DNA of 64,000 nucleotides from Alphaproteobacteria bacterium (lineage in GTDB: Bacteria > Pseudomonadota > Alphaproteobacteria > Rhizobiales > Xanthobacteraceae). Each line of letters opens with the position of its first letter. Position 1 is the first letter of the stretch. The notes beneath the pieces are model-generated. The model was not told the origin of the DNA, ran no database searches, and saw nothing but the letters and a program-made list of their open reading frames with translations. The position numbers were made by a program, and so were the translations under genes. The stretch covers positions 62,001 to 126,000 of the forward strand of contig VBAH01000072.1 of NCBI GenBank assembly GCA_005884685.1, read 5' to 3'. This document shows positions 53,087 to 62,712 of this stretch, piece after piece.

Positions 53087-53305
53087 CTACTGCTTCGGCG
53101 CAGGTTGGCCGGGCGCAACCGGCGTCATGACCGGAACGGTGTTGAGCGCCGCCGGCGGGTTGTAGCTCGCGGTCCGGTACCTGGTGCTCGCGGCGTTCAC
53201 GAGGAAGATCCCGCCTGCCACGACAATCACGGTAACCAGCGTCGCGACGAGCGTGAGATCACGCTCCTCGACAGTCGGCACGCCCTCAGCGTCTTCGATC
53301 TTCAT
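53087..53305 (-). CDS. Small single-helix membrane protein
   Basis: A 72-residue protein. An acidic N-terminus (MKIEDAEGVPTVEERD) is followed by one transmembrane helix (about 17-38) and a Pro-rich tail ending PGQPAPKQ. The family is not recognised. It is convergent with the PilZ gene, ten bases between stops. The N-in topology is suggested by charge but is not certain. Confidence 0.6.
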   Translation of the reverse strand: MKIEDAEGVPTVEERDLTLVATLVTVIVVAGGIFLVNAASTRYRTASYNPPAALNTVPVMTPVAPGQPAPKQ

Positions 53306-53393
53306 GGGGCTACCTCCAATGGCCTCGGATAACGACCATCCGCTACGGAAGTTCCTGCGGCCGCGGGCGCGGCATCCGGCCCGGCGCTCGGCT

Positions 53394-53945
53394 TCAGCCC
53401 TTTTTCGCCCCGGTTTTCGTGCCCTTCGGACGCGGACCGGTTTCGGCCCCGCAGCGGACGTAGACGCTGGTGCCGTAGCGGCCGGCGATTTCCGGGTCGG
53501 TGAAGCGTGTGATCAGCACGCGCCCGTCGAACGCGACGATCTCGCGATCGCGCGCGCCGCCGGCCGGATCCTCGGCCGGCCCGATGTAGTTCTTGCCGTC
53601 CGGCCCGCCTTTGAGGCTGAGCTCGGTCGGCTGCGCCTGATCGGCCAGATGCATGATCACGCCGCCGCTCGGACCGCGGCTGATGTTGTAGGGCTGCCGG
53701 CATTGGCCGCGCGCCGCGAGCTCGGTGCGCGGGCGGTCTTCTTCCTTATGATACGCCGCCAGTCCCCAGCGTCCGACCAGGTCCTGCGCCGGAATGCTTG
53801 CCGGCAGCGGCGCGGCGACCGGGGGCGGCTCCGGTGCCGGCGAGCCGCCGAGGCCAAGCGAGAACTGCTGGGATGCGCAGCCGGACAGCGCGAGAGCGAC
53901 GATCACACTCAGCGCCGCAGCCGGCACATGCAGGCGAATGGACAT
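53394..53945 (-). CDS. Outer-membrane-type lipoprotein of unknown function
   Basis: A 183-residue protein with a lipoprotein signal: hydrophobic segment 8-20 and lipobox LSGC (Cys at about 23), followed by SQQ, with no Asp at +2. It is therefore probably sorted to the outer membrane. A Pro/Ala linker leads to a domain beginning LVGRWGLAAYHKEEDRPRTE, with Cys residues at two places that may form a disulfide, and a Lys/Gly-rich end. LspA encoded at 8.4 kb would process it. No function is recognised. Confidence 0.78.
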   Translation of the reverse strand: MSIRLHVPAAALSVIVALALSGCASQQFSLGLGGSPAPEPPPVAAPLPASIPAQDLVGRWGLAAYHKEEDRPRTELAARGQCRQPYNISRGPSGGVIMHLADQAQPTELSLKGGPDGKNYIGPAEDPAGGARDREIVAFDGRVLITRFTDPEIAGRYGTSVYVRCGAETGPRPKGTKTGAKKG

Positions 53946-54136
53946 GAGCGCCCCCTCCTCGTTCCCTTACCCACACAAGCTACGCGCGTCCTGCCTGCAC
54001 CTTCCATAACGGACCGGATGCGGCGGCGGACTTGTGTCACGGCGTTAACCTAACCCGAGCGCAATAAAGAGACGTAAACACGGCAGGATCGCGCGCAGCC
54101 GCACGATCGCGGTTAAAGCCGGCGCGTCGCCATGCC

Positions 54137-54165
54137 TTGACAGAGGGGGGCGCAGGCCGTTAATT
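54137..54165 (+). promoter_or_regulatory. Candidate groESL promoter
   Basis: TTGACA (54137-54142) is followed 17 bp later by TTAATT (54160-54165). The start point would fall at about 54172, placing the inverted repeat described next at the beginning of the transcript. A sigma-32 type promoter was not clearly seen. Confidence 0.5.
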
Positions 54166-54174
54166 GCCGCCCGC

Positions 54175-54200
54175 CTGGCACTCCTCAGAAAGAGTGCTAA
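54175..54200 (+). promoter_or_regulatory. CIRCE-like operator of groESL
   Basis: CTGGCACTC and GAGTGCTAA form the CIRCE inverted repeat that HrcA binds. The spacer is eight bases (CTCAGAAA) where nine is standard, and the left arm departs from TTAGCACTC at its outer positions. It is 38 bp before groES. Heat-shock control by HrcA is inferred; hrcA is not in the window. Confidence 0.8.
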
Positions 54201-54238
54201 GCTCCTATCCCTGCACAGTTTTCAGTTTTGAGGAACCG

Positions 54239-54535
54239 ATGGCCAAATCACGCTTTCGTCCCCTGCATGACCGCGTCGTGGTCCGCCGCATCGAGGCGGA
54301 CGAAAAGACCAAAGGCGGCATCATTATTCCCGACACCGCCAAGGAGAAGCCCTCCGAAGGCGAGATCATTGCGGTCGGCCCCGGTGGGCGCGACGAAAAC
54401 GGCAAGCTGATCCCGATGGACCTCAAGGCCGGCGACCGCGTGCTGTTCGGCAAGTGGTCGGGCAACGAGGTGAAGCTCGACGGCGAGGACCTCCTGATCA
54501 TGAAGGAGTCCGACGTCATGGGCGTGATCGCCTAG
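54239..54535 (+). CDS. groES: Co-chaperonin GroES
   Basis: The 98-residue subunit forms the seven-member lid of the GroEL chamber. The sequence is standard: [20 protein letters not shown], the mobile loop [13 protein letters not shown], and [30 protein letters not shown] gives the ribosome-binding site before ATG 54239. It is followed by groEL on the same transcript, but with a 133-bp gap holding a palindromic repeat. Confidence 0.98.
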   Translation: MAKSRFRPLHDRVVVRRIEADEKTKGGIIIPDTAKEKPSEGEIIAVGPGGRDENGKLIPMDLKAGDRVLFGKWSGNEVKLDGEDLLIMKESDVMGVIA

Positions 54536-54549
54536 CCGAAATCCATCCA

Positions 54550-54638
54550 CCGTCATGGCCGGGCTTGCCCCGGCCATCCACGTCTTCGTCTCAAAGTGAG
54601 CAAGACGTGGATGCCCGGCACAAGGTCGGGCATGACGG
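54550..54638. repeat. Palindromic repeat between groES and groEL
   Basis: CCGTCATGGCCGGGC at the left matches GTCGGGCATGACGG at the right, with inner arms CCACGTCTT / AAGACGTGG. It is of the same family as the repeats flanking arfB. In the groESL mRNA it would form a long hairpin between the two coding regions, ending 30 bases before groEL. Confidence 0.85.
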
Positions 54639-54662
54639 AGAAACACAAATTCATCGGAGTAA

Positions 54663-56315
<1,653 letters not shown>

Positions 56316-56344
56316 TCCTGCCACCCGGCTGCAGGGAAGCGAAG

Positions 56345-56370
56345 GGGCCGCAGCGATGCGGCCCTTTTTT
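56345..56370 (+). terminator. Rho-independent terminator of groESL
   Basis: GGGCCGC pairs with GCGGCCC around AGCGAT, directly followed by six T residues. It lies about 30 bp beyond the groEL stop. Confidence 0.92.
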
Positions 56371-56399
56371 CGTCAAAAGCAGGGCGCGCACGCCGGAAC

Positions 56400-56786
56400 C
56401 TAGTGCGCGGCGAGCCGGAAGCGCAGCGGCTTCGCACCCGTGAGCGTCACCACATCGCCGCGCAGGCTCCAGTTCGTCACCGCAGAGAGCACCGCGAGCA
56501 TCTCCTCGTCGGCCTGCGCGCGTTCCGGCGTGCACGGCTCATCGTTCATCGTGCCGATCGCAAGCGCGATGGTATCCCCCGAAATCGCCGCTTGCCCCTG
56601 CCCGCGCTTGCACCACAGATCGATCTGCGCGCGGCCATCCGCGCCGATTGCCAGCACCGGTACGCGCTTGCCGCCGCGCATCGGACGGGCGTCGAGCACC
56701 ATGTCACGCTCGTAGGGGAATCCGGTTTGGGCCAGCGCGGCGCCCGCGCAAGCGAACGCAAGAACACAGGCAAAGCGGCGACGCAT
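56400..56786 (-). CDS. Secreted META/HslJ-like protein
   Basis: A 128-residue protein with a signal peptide (cleavage near ALAQT, about 20). The C-terminal part (EEMLAVLSAVTNWSLRGDVVTLTGAKPLRF) resembles the last strands of META/HslJ domains, which occur in heat-shock or envelope proteins. Two Cys residues (in LWCKRG and EPCTPE) could pair in the periplasm. The family assignment is tentative. It converges on groEL across the terminator. Confidence 0.65.
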   Translation of the reverse strand: MRRRFACVLAFACAGAALAQTGFPYERDMVLDARPMRGGKRVPVLAIGADGRAQIDLWCKRGQGQAAISGDTIALAIGTMNDEPCTPERAQADEEMLAVLSAVTNWSLRGDVVTLTGAKPLRFRLAAH

Positions 56787-56825
56787 GAACAGCTCCGATC
56801 AGAATTGCGGCCAAGTGAAAGGCGA

Positions 56826-57446
56826 TCAAAGTGGCGGAAGATTGAGCCAACTGCCGAGCGCAGACAGCACCGTGTGCACGGCGAGCGCGACCAGAATCAT
56901 GCCCATCACGCGGCTGATGATGCTGATCCCGGCATCGCCGATCAGGCGCGCGATCGGCGCCGCAAGCGATAGCACGAGCAACGTCACGATCAGCACGACA
57001 GCGAGCACAGCCGTGGTCAGCGACAATTGCACGACGTCGAACCGATGGTCGTCGGTCAGCAGCACCACCGTGAGCATCGTGCCGGGCCCGGCGAGCTTGG
57101 GGATCGCGAGCGGGTAGATCGCAACCGAGCTGGCCTGATCGGCGTTCGCGGCGGTTGGCGGCGCATAGCTTGCACCGCGCACCATGTCGAGGGCGACCAG
57201 AAACAGGATGATACCGCCGGCGATCTGAAACGAGCGCAGCGAGATGCCCATCTTCTCGAGCACGAAGCCGCCGCCGATGATGAAACAGACGAGTACGCCG
57301 AACGAGACCAGCACGGCGATGAGGGCGACGCGACGCCGCGTCGGTGCGTCGAACCCCTGCGTCACCGCGAGGAACATCGGCAGCGCGGAGAACGGATTGA
57401 CGACGATGAACAGCGTGACGAATTCGCTCAGACGTTCCTGCCACAT
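56826..57446 (-). CDS. MarC-family membrane protein
   Basis: A 206-residue integral membrane protein with six hydrophobic helices and the MarC pattern (FIVVNPFSALPMFLAVTQG at the first helix; IPKLAGPGTM in the middle, the NAAT-like loop). Annotated as NAAT transporters, these proteins have no firmly established substrate, and the once-supposed link to multiple antibiotic resistance has not held up. The start is ATG 57444-57446. It is a stand-alone gene. Confidence 0.9.
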   Translation of the reverse strand: MWQERLSEFVTLFIVVNPFSALPMFLAVTQGFDAPTRRRVALIAVLVSFGVLVCFIIGGGFVLEKMGISLRSFQIAGGIILFLVALDMVRGASYAPPTAANADQASSVAIYPLAIPKLAGPGTMLTVVLLTDDHRFDVVQLSLTTAVLAVVLIVTLLVLSLAAPIARLIGDAGISIISRVMGMILVALAVHTVLSALGSWLNLPPL

Positions 57447-57598
57447 CGGCGCTCCCCCCGAATCGCCGCAACCTGCGGTCTGCCCGCAGTCTTGGGGGAG
57501 CCCACCGCGGGCGCAAGGCCGTCAGGCACGAAGCGCCGTCGCATGACATGGATTTTCGGGTGGGCCTCGCGAGGCGCCGCCCATCATGCGGGTTCTCG

Positions 57599-58591
57599 TC
57601 AGTTCACCACCGCGCCCGACATCTTGATGATCGGCGCCCATTTGGCGAGTTCGGCGTTGATGAAATCCGCCGTCTCCTTTGGGCCGCGGCCGAGCGTCGG
57701 CTCGACGCCGGCCTCCTGCAGCCGCTTGAACACGTTCGGGTCGTCGAGGCCGGTTTTGATCGCGTCGGCAAGCTTGTCGATGATCGGCTGCGGCGTCCCG
57801 GCGGGCGCGAGGATCGCGTTCCAGGTATAGCACTCGAAGCCTTTCAGCCCCTGCTCCTGCAAGGTCGGCATGTCCGGCATCTGCTTGATGCGCTGCGCCA
57901 TGCCGGCGCCGAGCGCACGGATCGCGCCCGATTTGGCCTGCGGCATCGCCGTCGGCGTCGCGTCGAACGCCATCGAGATCTGGCCGCCGACCAGATCGCC
58001 CATCATCGGCGCCGAGCCGCGGTATGGTACGTGCTGGATGTCGAGCCCGCCGGCGAGCGCCTTGAACTGCTCGCCGCACAGATGAAGGATCGAGCCGAGC
58101 CCGGATGAGCCGTAGGTGTATTTGCCGGGATTCTCCTTGATCAGCGCGATCAGGCTTTTGATGTCCTTCGCCGGCACCGAGGGGTGCACGCCGAGCATCG
58201 TCGGCGTCACGCCGACCTGTGCGATCGGCGCGAAATCCTTCACCGGGTCGTACGGCATCCTCGCGTAGAGGCCGGGGTTGATCGCGTGGGTCGACACCGT
58301 CGCGACCAGCAGCGTGTAACCGTCAGGCGCGGACTTCGCCACCTGGTCGGCTCCGATATTGCCGCCGGCGCCGACCTTGTTCTCGACAAAGAACTGCTGA
58401 CCCAGCAGCTCGGACAGTTTTTGCGCGATAACGCGCCCGACAATGTCGGTCGGCCCGCCGGCCGAGAACGAGACCACGATGCGGACGGGGCGCGAGGGAT
58501 ATTGATCTTCGGCGTTGGCCGGTGGGCCGGGCAGCCCCAGCGTCGCAAGCGCTGCCAGCAAAATGAGCGTGCGTCTGCTCCGTGTCGCCAT
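57599..58591 (-). CDS. Bug-type tripartite tricarboxylate receptor protein
   Basis: A 330-residue periplasmic receptor with a signal peptide (cleavage near ANAED, about 27). Bug patterns follow: YPSRPVRIVVSFSAGGPTDI, FFVENKVGAGGNIGADQVAKS, HVPYRGSAPMMGDLVGGQIS. Bug proteins bind carboxylates or other small acids for TctAB transporters, or act as extra-cytoplasmic sensors. No tctAB genes are nearby. The start is ATG 58589-58591. The divergent SDR gene 185 bp away may share its regulation and substrate pathway. Confidence 0.92.
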   Translation of the reverse strand: MATRSRRTLILLAALATLGLPGPPANAEDQYPSRPVRIVVSFSAGGPTDIVGRVIAQKLSELLGQQFFVENKVGAGGNIGADQVAKSAPDGYTLLVATVSTHAINPGLYARMPYDPVKDFAPIAQVGVTPTMLGVHPSVPAKDIKSLIALIKENPGKYTYGSSGLGSILHLCGEQFKALAGGLDIQHVPYRGSAPMMGDLVGGQISMAFDATPTAMPQAKSGAIRALGAGMAQRIKQMPDMPTLQEQGLKGFECYTWNAILAPAGTPQPIIDKLADAIKTGLDDPNVFKRLQEAGVEPTLGRGPKETADFINAELAKWAPIIKMSGAVVN

Positions 58592-58637
58592 CGTGATCCT
58601 CCCAGATCTCAACATGGCCGGAATAGGCGTGATAAGA

Positions 58638-58750
58638 GTAGCCCGGATGGAGCGAAGCGCAATCCGGGTCTAGACTCTATCATCCCGCGTTTCGCGGAGT
58701 TTATCCTTGGGCGCGCCGCCGGCGCGACCCGAGGGCTCCATGCGGGCTAC
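58638..58750. repeat. GTAGCCCGGATGGAGC family repeat, copy 1
   Basis: GTAGCCCGGATGGAGCGAAG at the left with CGCAATCCGGG forms the first stem, and the element ends in GCGGGCTAC, which pairs with the GTAGCCCG start. It lies between the divergent Bug and SDR genes, ending 26 bp before the SDR start codon. Confidence 0.82.
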
Positions 58751-58776
58751 GGCCAAAGACTGGGGGGACACCGCAC

Positions 58777-59541
58777 ATGCTTCTGGACAATCACATCGCC
58801 GCCGTGACCGGCGCCGGCTCCGGCATCGGCCGCGCGATTGCGATCGGCTATGCGCGCGAGGGCGCGCGCGTCGTCGTGCTCGACGTCAATGCCGATGCGG
58901 CCGCCGAAACCGTGCAGCAGATCCTCAATGCCGGCGGCAAGGGGCAGGCCTATTCGCTCGACGTGACCGACCGCGATGCCTGCCGCCTGATGGCGACGAA
59001 GGTCGCCGGCGAAGTCGGCAACATTTCAATCCTGGTGAACAATGCCGGCATCAACCGCCGCAATGCCTTCACCGCCGACCCGGACGCCGTGGTGAAGGAC
59101 TGGCAGGACATCATCGCGATCAATCTCAACGGTGTGTTCAACGTGACGCACGCCTTCGTCGAGCAGCTGCGCGCCACCAAGGGGCGCATCGTCAACATCG
59201 GCTCGATCCAGTCATTCATGCATGTGCGCACGCCGAATTCGCCCGCCTACACCACCTCGAAGCACGGCGTGCTCGGCTTCACCCGCGCGCTCGCGGCCGA
59301 GCTCGGCAAGGACGGCGTGCGCGTCAATGCGATCGGGCCGGGCCTGATCGAGACGCCGCTCAACGCGGCGGTGCGCGCCAACAGTCCGGAGCTGATCAAG
59401 ACGTTCATGGACCACACGCCGCTCGGCCGCGCCGGCAAGCCGGAGGACATCGTCGGCCCGGCGATCTTCCTCGCCTCCGACCTGTCCGCCTACGTCACGG
59501 GATCGATGGTGATGGCGGACGGCGGCTACCGGACGGTGTGA
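58777..59541 (+). CDS. Short-chain dehydrogenase/reductase
   Basis: A 254-residue classical SDR. It has the NAD(P)-binding motif TGAGSGIGRA (about 11-20), an acidic residue after strand 2 (VLDVNAD, favouring NAD), NNAG, the catalytic Ser in VNIGSIQS and YTTSK as YxxxK. Relatives oxidise sugar acids or secondary alcohols (gluconate 5-dehydrogenase or 3-oxoacyl reductase types). It pairs divergently with a Bug receptor, suggesting uptake and oxidation of one compound. TGGGGGGAC precedes ATG 58777. Confidence 0.92.
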   Translation: MLLDNHIAAVTGAGSGIGRAIAIGYAREGARVVVLDVNADAAAETVQQILNAGGKGQAYSLDVTDRDACRLMATKVAGEVGNISILVNNAGINRRNAFTADPDAVVKDWQDIIAINLNGVFNVTHAFVEQLRATKGRIVNIGSIQSFMHVRTPNSPAYTTSKHGVLGFTRALAAELGKDGVRVNAIGPGLIETPLNAAVRANSPELIKTFMDHTPLGRAGKPEDIVGPAIFLASDLSAYVTGSMVMADGGYRTV

Positions 59542-59564
59542 GCGGAGCGCGAATGGCGCTCCGC
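59542..59564 (+). terminator. Hairpin directly after the SDR stop
   Basis: GCGGAGCGC and GCGCTCCGC pair perfectly around GAATG, starting at the base after the stop codon. There is no U-tract, so Rho-independent termination would be weak. Confidence 0.5.
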
Positions 59565-59601
59565 GCCGCGAAGAATTAAGCGATATTGGAAATCGTCGCG
59601 G

Positions 59602-60189
59602 CTACTTCGTATCCTTCTTCTTTCTCTTGCTCGCAACGGCGAGGTCCGAATCGATCGCGAGTGCATGAATCAGCGCGGCCGCTTTCGGATGCGCCGCGTC
59701 GCGCTCGGCGAGCAGGAACACGGTGAGGCGGATGTCGCCGGTATTTTTCGCGCGGTACTTGAGTTGCACCAGCACCTCTTTCTCGCTCGTCTTCTTGAAC
59801 CGCGTAATGGTCTGCTGGTCGTTCACGTTGACCATCAGCAGGCCGCCGGCACCGTCTTCGGCGGTGATCGAGGCGGTGAGGACGAACGTCGTGTTCACGT
59901 CCTTGCCGGTGACCGGGATCACGACCGAGAGCACGTTGGTGCCGACCAGCGCCGTGTCGCTGGTGTTGGCTCCGACCGCGGCTTCGAACGCGGGGTTGAA
60001 GGTGATGGTGAACGCCTTCTTGTCGTCGCTCAGCGAATATTGAATGTTGTTGGAGCTCTGGAAGACCGGCTTGTCACCGTAGGTCGTCCCGCCTGCAGTG
60101 GCCGGCGCCGCGACGGCTCCGCTTCCGACCGGTAGCAATACAAAAGCCAGCAGACTGAGTGCCGCGCCAATGGTCTTGATCGCCGTCAT
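59602..60189 (-). CDS. Secreted beta-rich protein of unknown function
   Basis: A 195-residue protein with a signal peptide (about 1-27, ending AVAAP). A mostly beta mature part follows (NNIQYSLSDDKKAFTITFN, ALVGTNVLSVVIPVTGKD, TTFVLTASITAEDG), and then a basic Lys-rich C-terminus. No Cys residues or catalytic motif are seen. I do not recognise the family; the pattern is loosely like secreted DUF4360-type proteins, but this is not secure. It is convergent with the SDR gene. Confidence 0.65.
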   Translation of the reverse strand: MTAIKTIGAALSLLAFVLLPVGSGAVAAPATAGGTTYGDKPVFQSSNNIQYSLSDDKKAFTITFNPAFEAAVGANTSDTALVGTNVLSVVIPVTGKDVNTTFVLTASITAEDGAGGLLMVNVNDQQTITRFKKTSEKEVLVQLKYRAKNTGDIRLTVFLLAERDAAHPKAAALIHALAIDSDLAVASKRKKKDTK

Positions 60190-60312
60190 TTCGGCCTCCC
60201 GATGTTTGATTGAGACCGAGATATAGCAAAATTCAGGATTGAGTTCCAGCCCGCGCGCACCAGGCCTCGGTTGTCGAAAGACTTCTCGGTTGTGACGAGG
60301 GCGCGGGTCGCT

Positions 60313-60579
60313 CTAGGCAAATCTCTCACGCGCCCTGGCGCGCGCCTTCTCTGCCTCGATCGCCCGGTCGCGCGCGGGCGCGTGGGTGTGCAGCGACGTC
60401 AGCAGCTTGCGCGCGGCCTGCGCGACTTCGTCAACGGCAAGCTCGAATGCCTCGGCGTTCGCCGCCGACGGCCGGTTGAAGCCGGAGAGCTTGCGCACGA
60501 ACTGCAGCGCCGAGGCATGGACTTCATCCTCGGTCGCGGGCGGCTCGAAATTGAACAGCGTCTTGATGTTGCGGCACAT
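60313..60579 (-). CDS. DUF2277 protein
   Basis: An 88-residue cytoplasmic protein beginning MCRNIKTLFNFEPPATEDEV, the hallmark N-terminus of DUF2277, with a helical, basic C-terminus (AIEAEKARARARERFA). The function is unknown. The Cys at residue 2 and the nearby Arg/Asn are invariant in the members I know. CAGGAGATC precedes ATG 60577-60579. It is divergent from a DUF2188 gene. Confidence 0.88.
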   Translation of the reverse strand: MCRNIKTLFNFEPPATEDEVHASALQFVRKLSGFNRPSAANAEAFELAVDEVAQAARKLLTSLHTHAPARDRAIEAEKARARARERFA

Positions 60580-60697
60580 GGTTGAGATCTCCTGATCCAA
60601 CGATCCTGCTGATCGCGCCGGGGCACTGGTGCAAGCATAGCGGCTCGGCGCATTTCCTTGTAGTCTCGCCCGCGGGCATCCCGAGGCAGGAGCGAGC

Positions 60698-60946
60698 ATG
60701 TCCCACGTGATCTATCGGATCGTCGAACACGACGGCGGCTGGGCCTACAAGGTGGACGACGTGTTTTCGGAGCCGTTTCCGAGCCACGCCGCAGCGCTCG
60801 CGGCGGCCAAAGCCGCCGCCGCCGAGCAACGCGTGCCCGGCCAGACCGAGGCGATAGAATGGGAGGACGCGAGCGGGCGCTGGCACAGCGAAACCGCGAG
60901 CGGGCGCGATCGCCCGGACACCGAAGTAAAGGACAGCGCGGGCTGA
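60698..60946 (+). CDS. DUF2188 protein
   Basis: An 82-residue protein with the DUF2188 pattern: VIYRIVEHDGGWAYKVDDVF, an aromatic beta hairpin, then an Ala-rich helix (SHAAALAAAKAAAAEQR) and a polar tail. The function is unknown; members are small and often stress-related by annotation only. GGCAGGAGCGAGC precedes ATG 60698. Confidence 0.82.
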   Translation: MSHVIYRIVEHDGGWAYKVDDVFSEPFPSHAAALAAAKAAAAEQRVPGQTEAIEWEDASGRWHSETASGRDRPDTEVKDSAG

Positions 60947-60965
60947 ACCGGCAAATGACTTAAGG

Positions 60966-61115
60966 GTAGCGCGGCAACGCCCGAGGTAATGCAGGTGCTG
61001 CCGGAGTTGCGGGAGCGCAGCGAAACCCGCAGCGCTTGACGCACGATCGGGCATGTTACGGAATTTATCCCCGGGCGCGCGAAGGGCGCGTCCCGAGCGC
61101 TTGATGCGGGTTAGG
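60966..61115. repeat. Degenerate GTAGC...GCGGGTTAG repeat
   Basis: It is a diverged relative of the GTAGCCCGGATGGAGC family: it starts GTAGCGCGGCAACGCCCGAG and ends TTGATGCGGGTTAG. The end covers the stop codon of the minus-strand gene at 61111. Confidence 0.55.
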
Positions 61116-61323
61116 ATTTTTTCCTGGCGGCCTTCTTCTTGACCGGCTTCGGCACTGCGGGAGCCTCCGCTTCGGCGGCCTCGCGCTCCAGACGCAGCGC
61201 GCGCAGCCGTGCCGTATTGGCGTCGACGGCGGCGGCGGCCGCGTGATATTCGGCAGTCGCCTTCTTGGCGTCCTCGGCCTTCTGCAGCTTGGCGAGCGGG
61301 TCGTTCGGTTTCCTGTCGGTCAT
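61111..61323 (-). CDS. Small helical protein with Lys-rich tail
   Basis: A 70-residue protein. A central helix of Ala, Lys, Glu and Arg residues (AKLQKAEDAKKATAEYHAA onward, probably a coiled coil) ends in PKPVKKKAARKKS, a basic tail like those of nucleic-acid-binding proteins. The family is not recognised. Its stop codon lies in the end of the repeat at 60966-61115. Confidence 0.62.
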   Translation of the reverse strand: MTDRKPNDPLAKLQKAEDAKKATAEYHAAAAAVDANTARLRALRLEREAAEAEAPAVPKPVKKKAARKKS

Positions 61324-61367
61324 GACCGATAATATAGAGGCTGAACGGCGTCGAGGCGAGCCCCGCG

Positions 61368-61859
61368 CTACTTCGCGCGCCGATACCGGTTGCTTGCGCT
61401 GCCCCTGCCGCCGGCCACATTGGGATTGGTGTTGACGAATTCATCGGCCGTGAGTCTGTCGACGGTGCGCGTCTGTGCCTCGCCCTCCCAGTTGGGAAAC
61501 GTGCTCGATACGATCTTGTAGGTCACGGTGTTCTTCTCCTCATCAACCGTGTAGGTGCCGAACACCGCCAGGCTGCGACGATTGATGTCGGCGTATTCCT
61601 CCGGCGTGCCGGTGAGGCGGTTGCCGGAGGCGAATTTCGGTACGTCGCTCGCCACGTGGATTTGCGCGAAGCGCCCGTCCGGCGTGAAGATCAGGACGCC
61701 CTTCGGGGTTTCGCCGAACGGGAAGGATTGCTTGCCGTCGGGCGCGCTCACCTCCGCGACGACGAAATCCCACGTGCCGACGATGCGTTCCTTCAGGCTT
61801 TGCGCCGCAGCGCCGTCGGCCAGCAGCGCAAGCGCGGCAATCAATGAGATCCGTTTCAT
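61368..61859 (-). CDS. Secreted lipocalin-like domain protein
   Basis: A 163-residue protein with a signal peptide (MKRISLIAALALLADGAAAQ). A beta-barrel-like domain begins LKERIVGTWDFVVAEV and includes KGVLIFTPDGRFAQIHVASD and FGTYTVDEEKNTVTYKIVSS. This matches the lipocalin-like family common in Rhizobiales, which is expected to bind a small hydrophobic ligand in the periplasm. Ligand and role are unknown. The start is ATG 61857-61859. Confidence 0.82.
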   Translation of the reverse strand: MKRISLIAALALLADGAAAQSLKERIVGTWDFVVAEVSAPDGKQSFPFGETPKGVLIFTPDGRFAQIHVASDVPKFASGNRLTGTPEEYADINRRSLAVFGTYTVDEEKNTVTYKIVSSTFPNWEGEAQTRTVDRLTADEFVNTNPNVAGGRGSASNRYRRAK

Positions 61860-61994
61860 GACGTTCCTCGTGTGTTGGGTTCTCAAGCTAGCCCGAAATC
61901 GGCGGCTGCGCGTCACCCCGCTTCCGAGCGGCCTGGCGCTCTGGTAGCCTCAGGCGCGTCATTGCTCGCAATAACAACATTCGGGAGGATTTTC

Positions 61995-62609
61995 ATGAAA
62001 CGCTGGCTCGCTCTCGCGGCGCTGCTCGCAGCCGCCGTCGCATTCTGGCCCGCGCAGCAGGCGCCCGCCCAGGGCGGCACCGTGCTGTTCGATGGCAAGA
62101 CTCTCGATCACTTCAACACGATCGGCGACGCCAATTGGCGCATCGAGGACGGCGTCGTGGTGGCCGATAAGGGCAACGGCTTCCTGGTGACGAAGGAAAG
62201 CTACGGCGACTTCCAGCTGCGCGTGGAATTCTGGGTCGGCCCGGACGCCAACAGCGGCATCTTCATCCGCGCGACCGATCCGGCGAAGCTCACCGCCACC
62301 AATGCCTACGAGGTCAACATCTGGGACGACCGTCCCGAGAAGGACTACGCGACCGGCGCGATCGTCGGCGTGGCGAAGGTCGACCCGATGCCGAAGAGCG
62401 TCGGGCAATGGAACGTGTACGAGATCACCGCCAAGGGCGACACCTTCACCATCGTGCTCAACAACAAGCAGACTGTCGTGGGCAAGGACGCCAAGCACGC
62501 CAAGGGTCACATCGGGCTCCAGCACGGGCTCGGCAACAAGGACGCAGCCGGCGTCGTCAACGACAAGGGCGTGGTGAAATTCCGCAAGGTCGAGATCAAG
62601 GCGCTGTAA
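61995..62609 (+). CDS. Secreted DUF1080 (3-keto-disaccharide hydrolase-like) protein
   Basis: A 204-residue protein with a signal peptide (ending near APAQG, about 26). A DUF1080 jelly-roll domain follows: VLFDGKTLDHFNTIGDANWR at the start, GDFQLRVEFWVGPDANSGIFIR in the middle and VVKFRKVEIKAL at the end. Some DUF1080 proteins hydrolyse 3-keto-glucosides or bind glycans. GGGAGGATTTTC precedes ATG 61995. It is divergent from the lipocalin-like gene. The substrate is unknown. Confidence 0.88.
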   Translation: MKRWLALAALLAAAVAFWPAQQAPAQGGTVLFDGKTLDHFNTIGDANWRIEDGVVVADKGNGFLVTKESYGDFQLRVEFWVGPDANSGIFIRATDPAKLTATNAYEVNIWDDRPEKDYATGAIVGVAKVDPMPKSVGQWNVYEITAKGDTFTIVLNNKQTVVGKDAKHAKGHIGLQHGLGNKDAAGVVNDKGVVKFRKVEIKAL

Positions 62610-62623
62610 GGGCGCGAAATTCC

Positions 62624-62694
62624 TCCGCTCATGCCCGCGAAAGCGGGCATCCAGGGCCAAGAACTGGGTCCCCGCTTTCGCGGGGACGAGCGGA
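62624..62694. repeat. Short member of the CTCGTCCCCGCGAAAGCGGGGACCCA family
   Basis: It starts TCCGCTCATGCCCGCGAAAG and ends TTCGCGGGGACGAGCGGA. The two ends are reverse complements of the family ends, and it lacks the middle hairpin. It lies between the convergent DUF1080 and Bug genes. Confidence 0.82.
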
Positions 62695-62712
62695 ACGCGA
62701 GCGCGGCGAACC

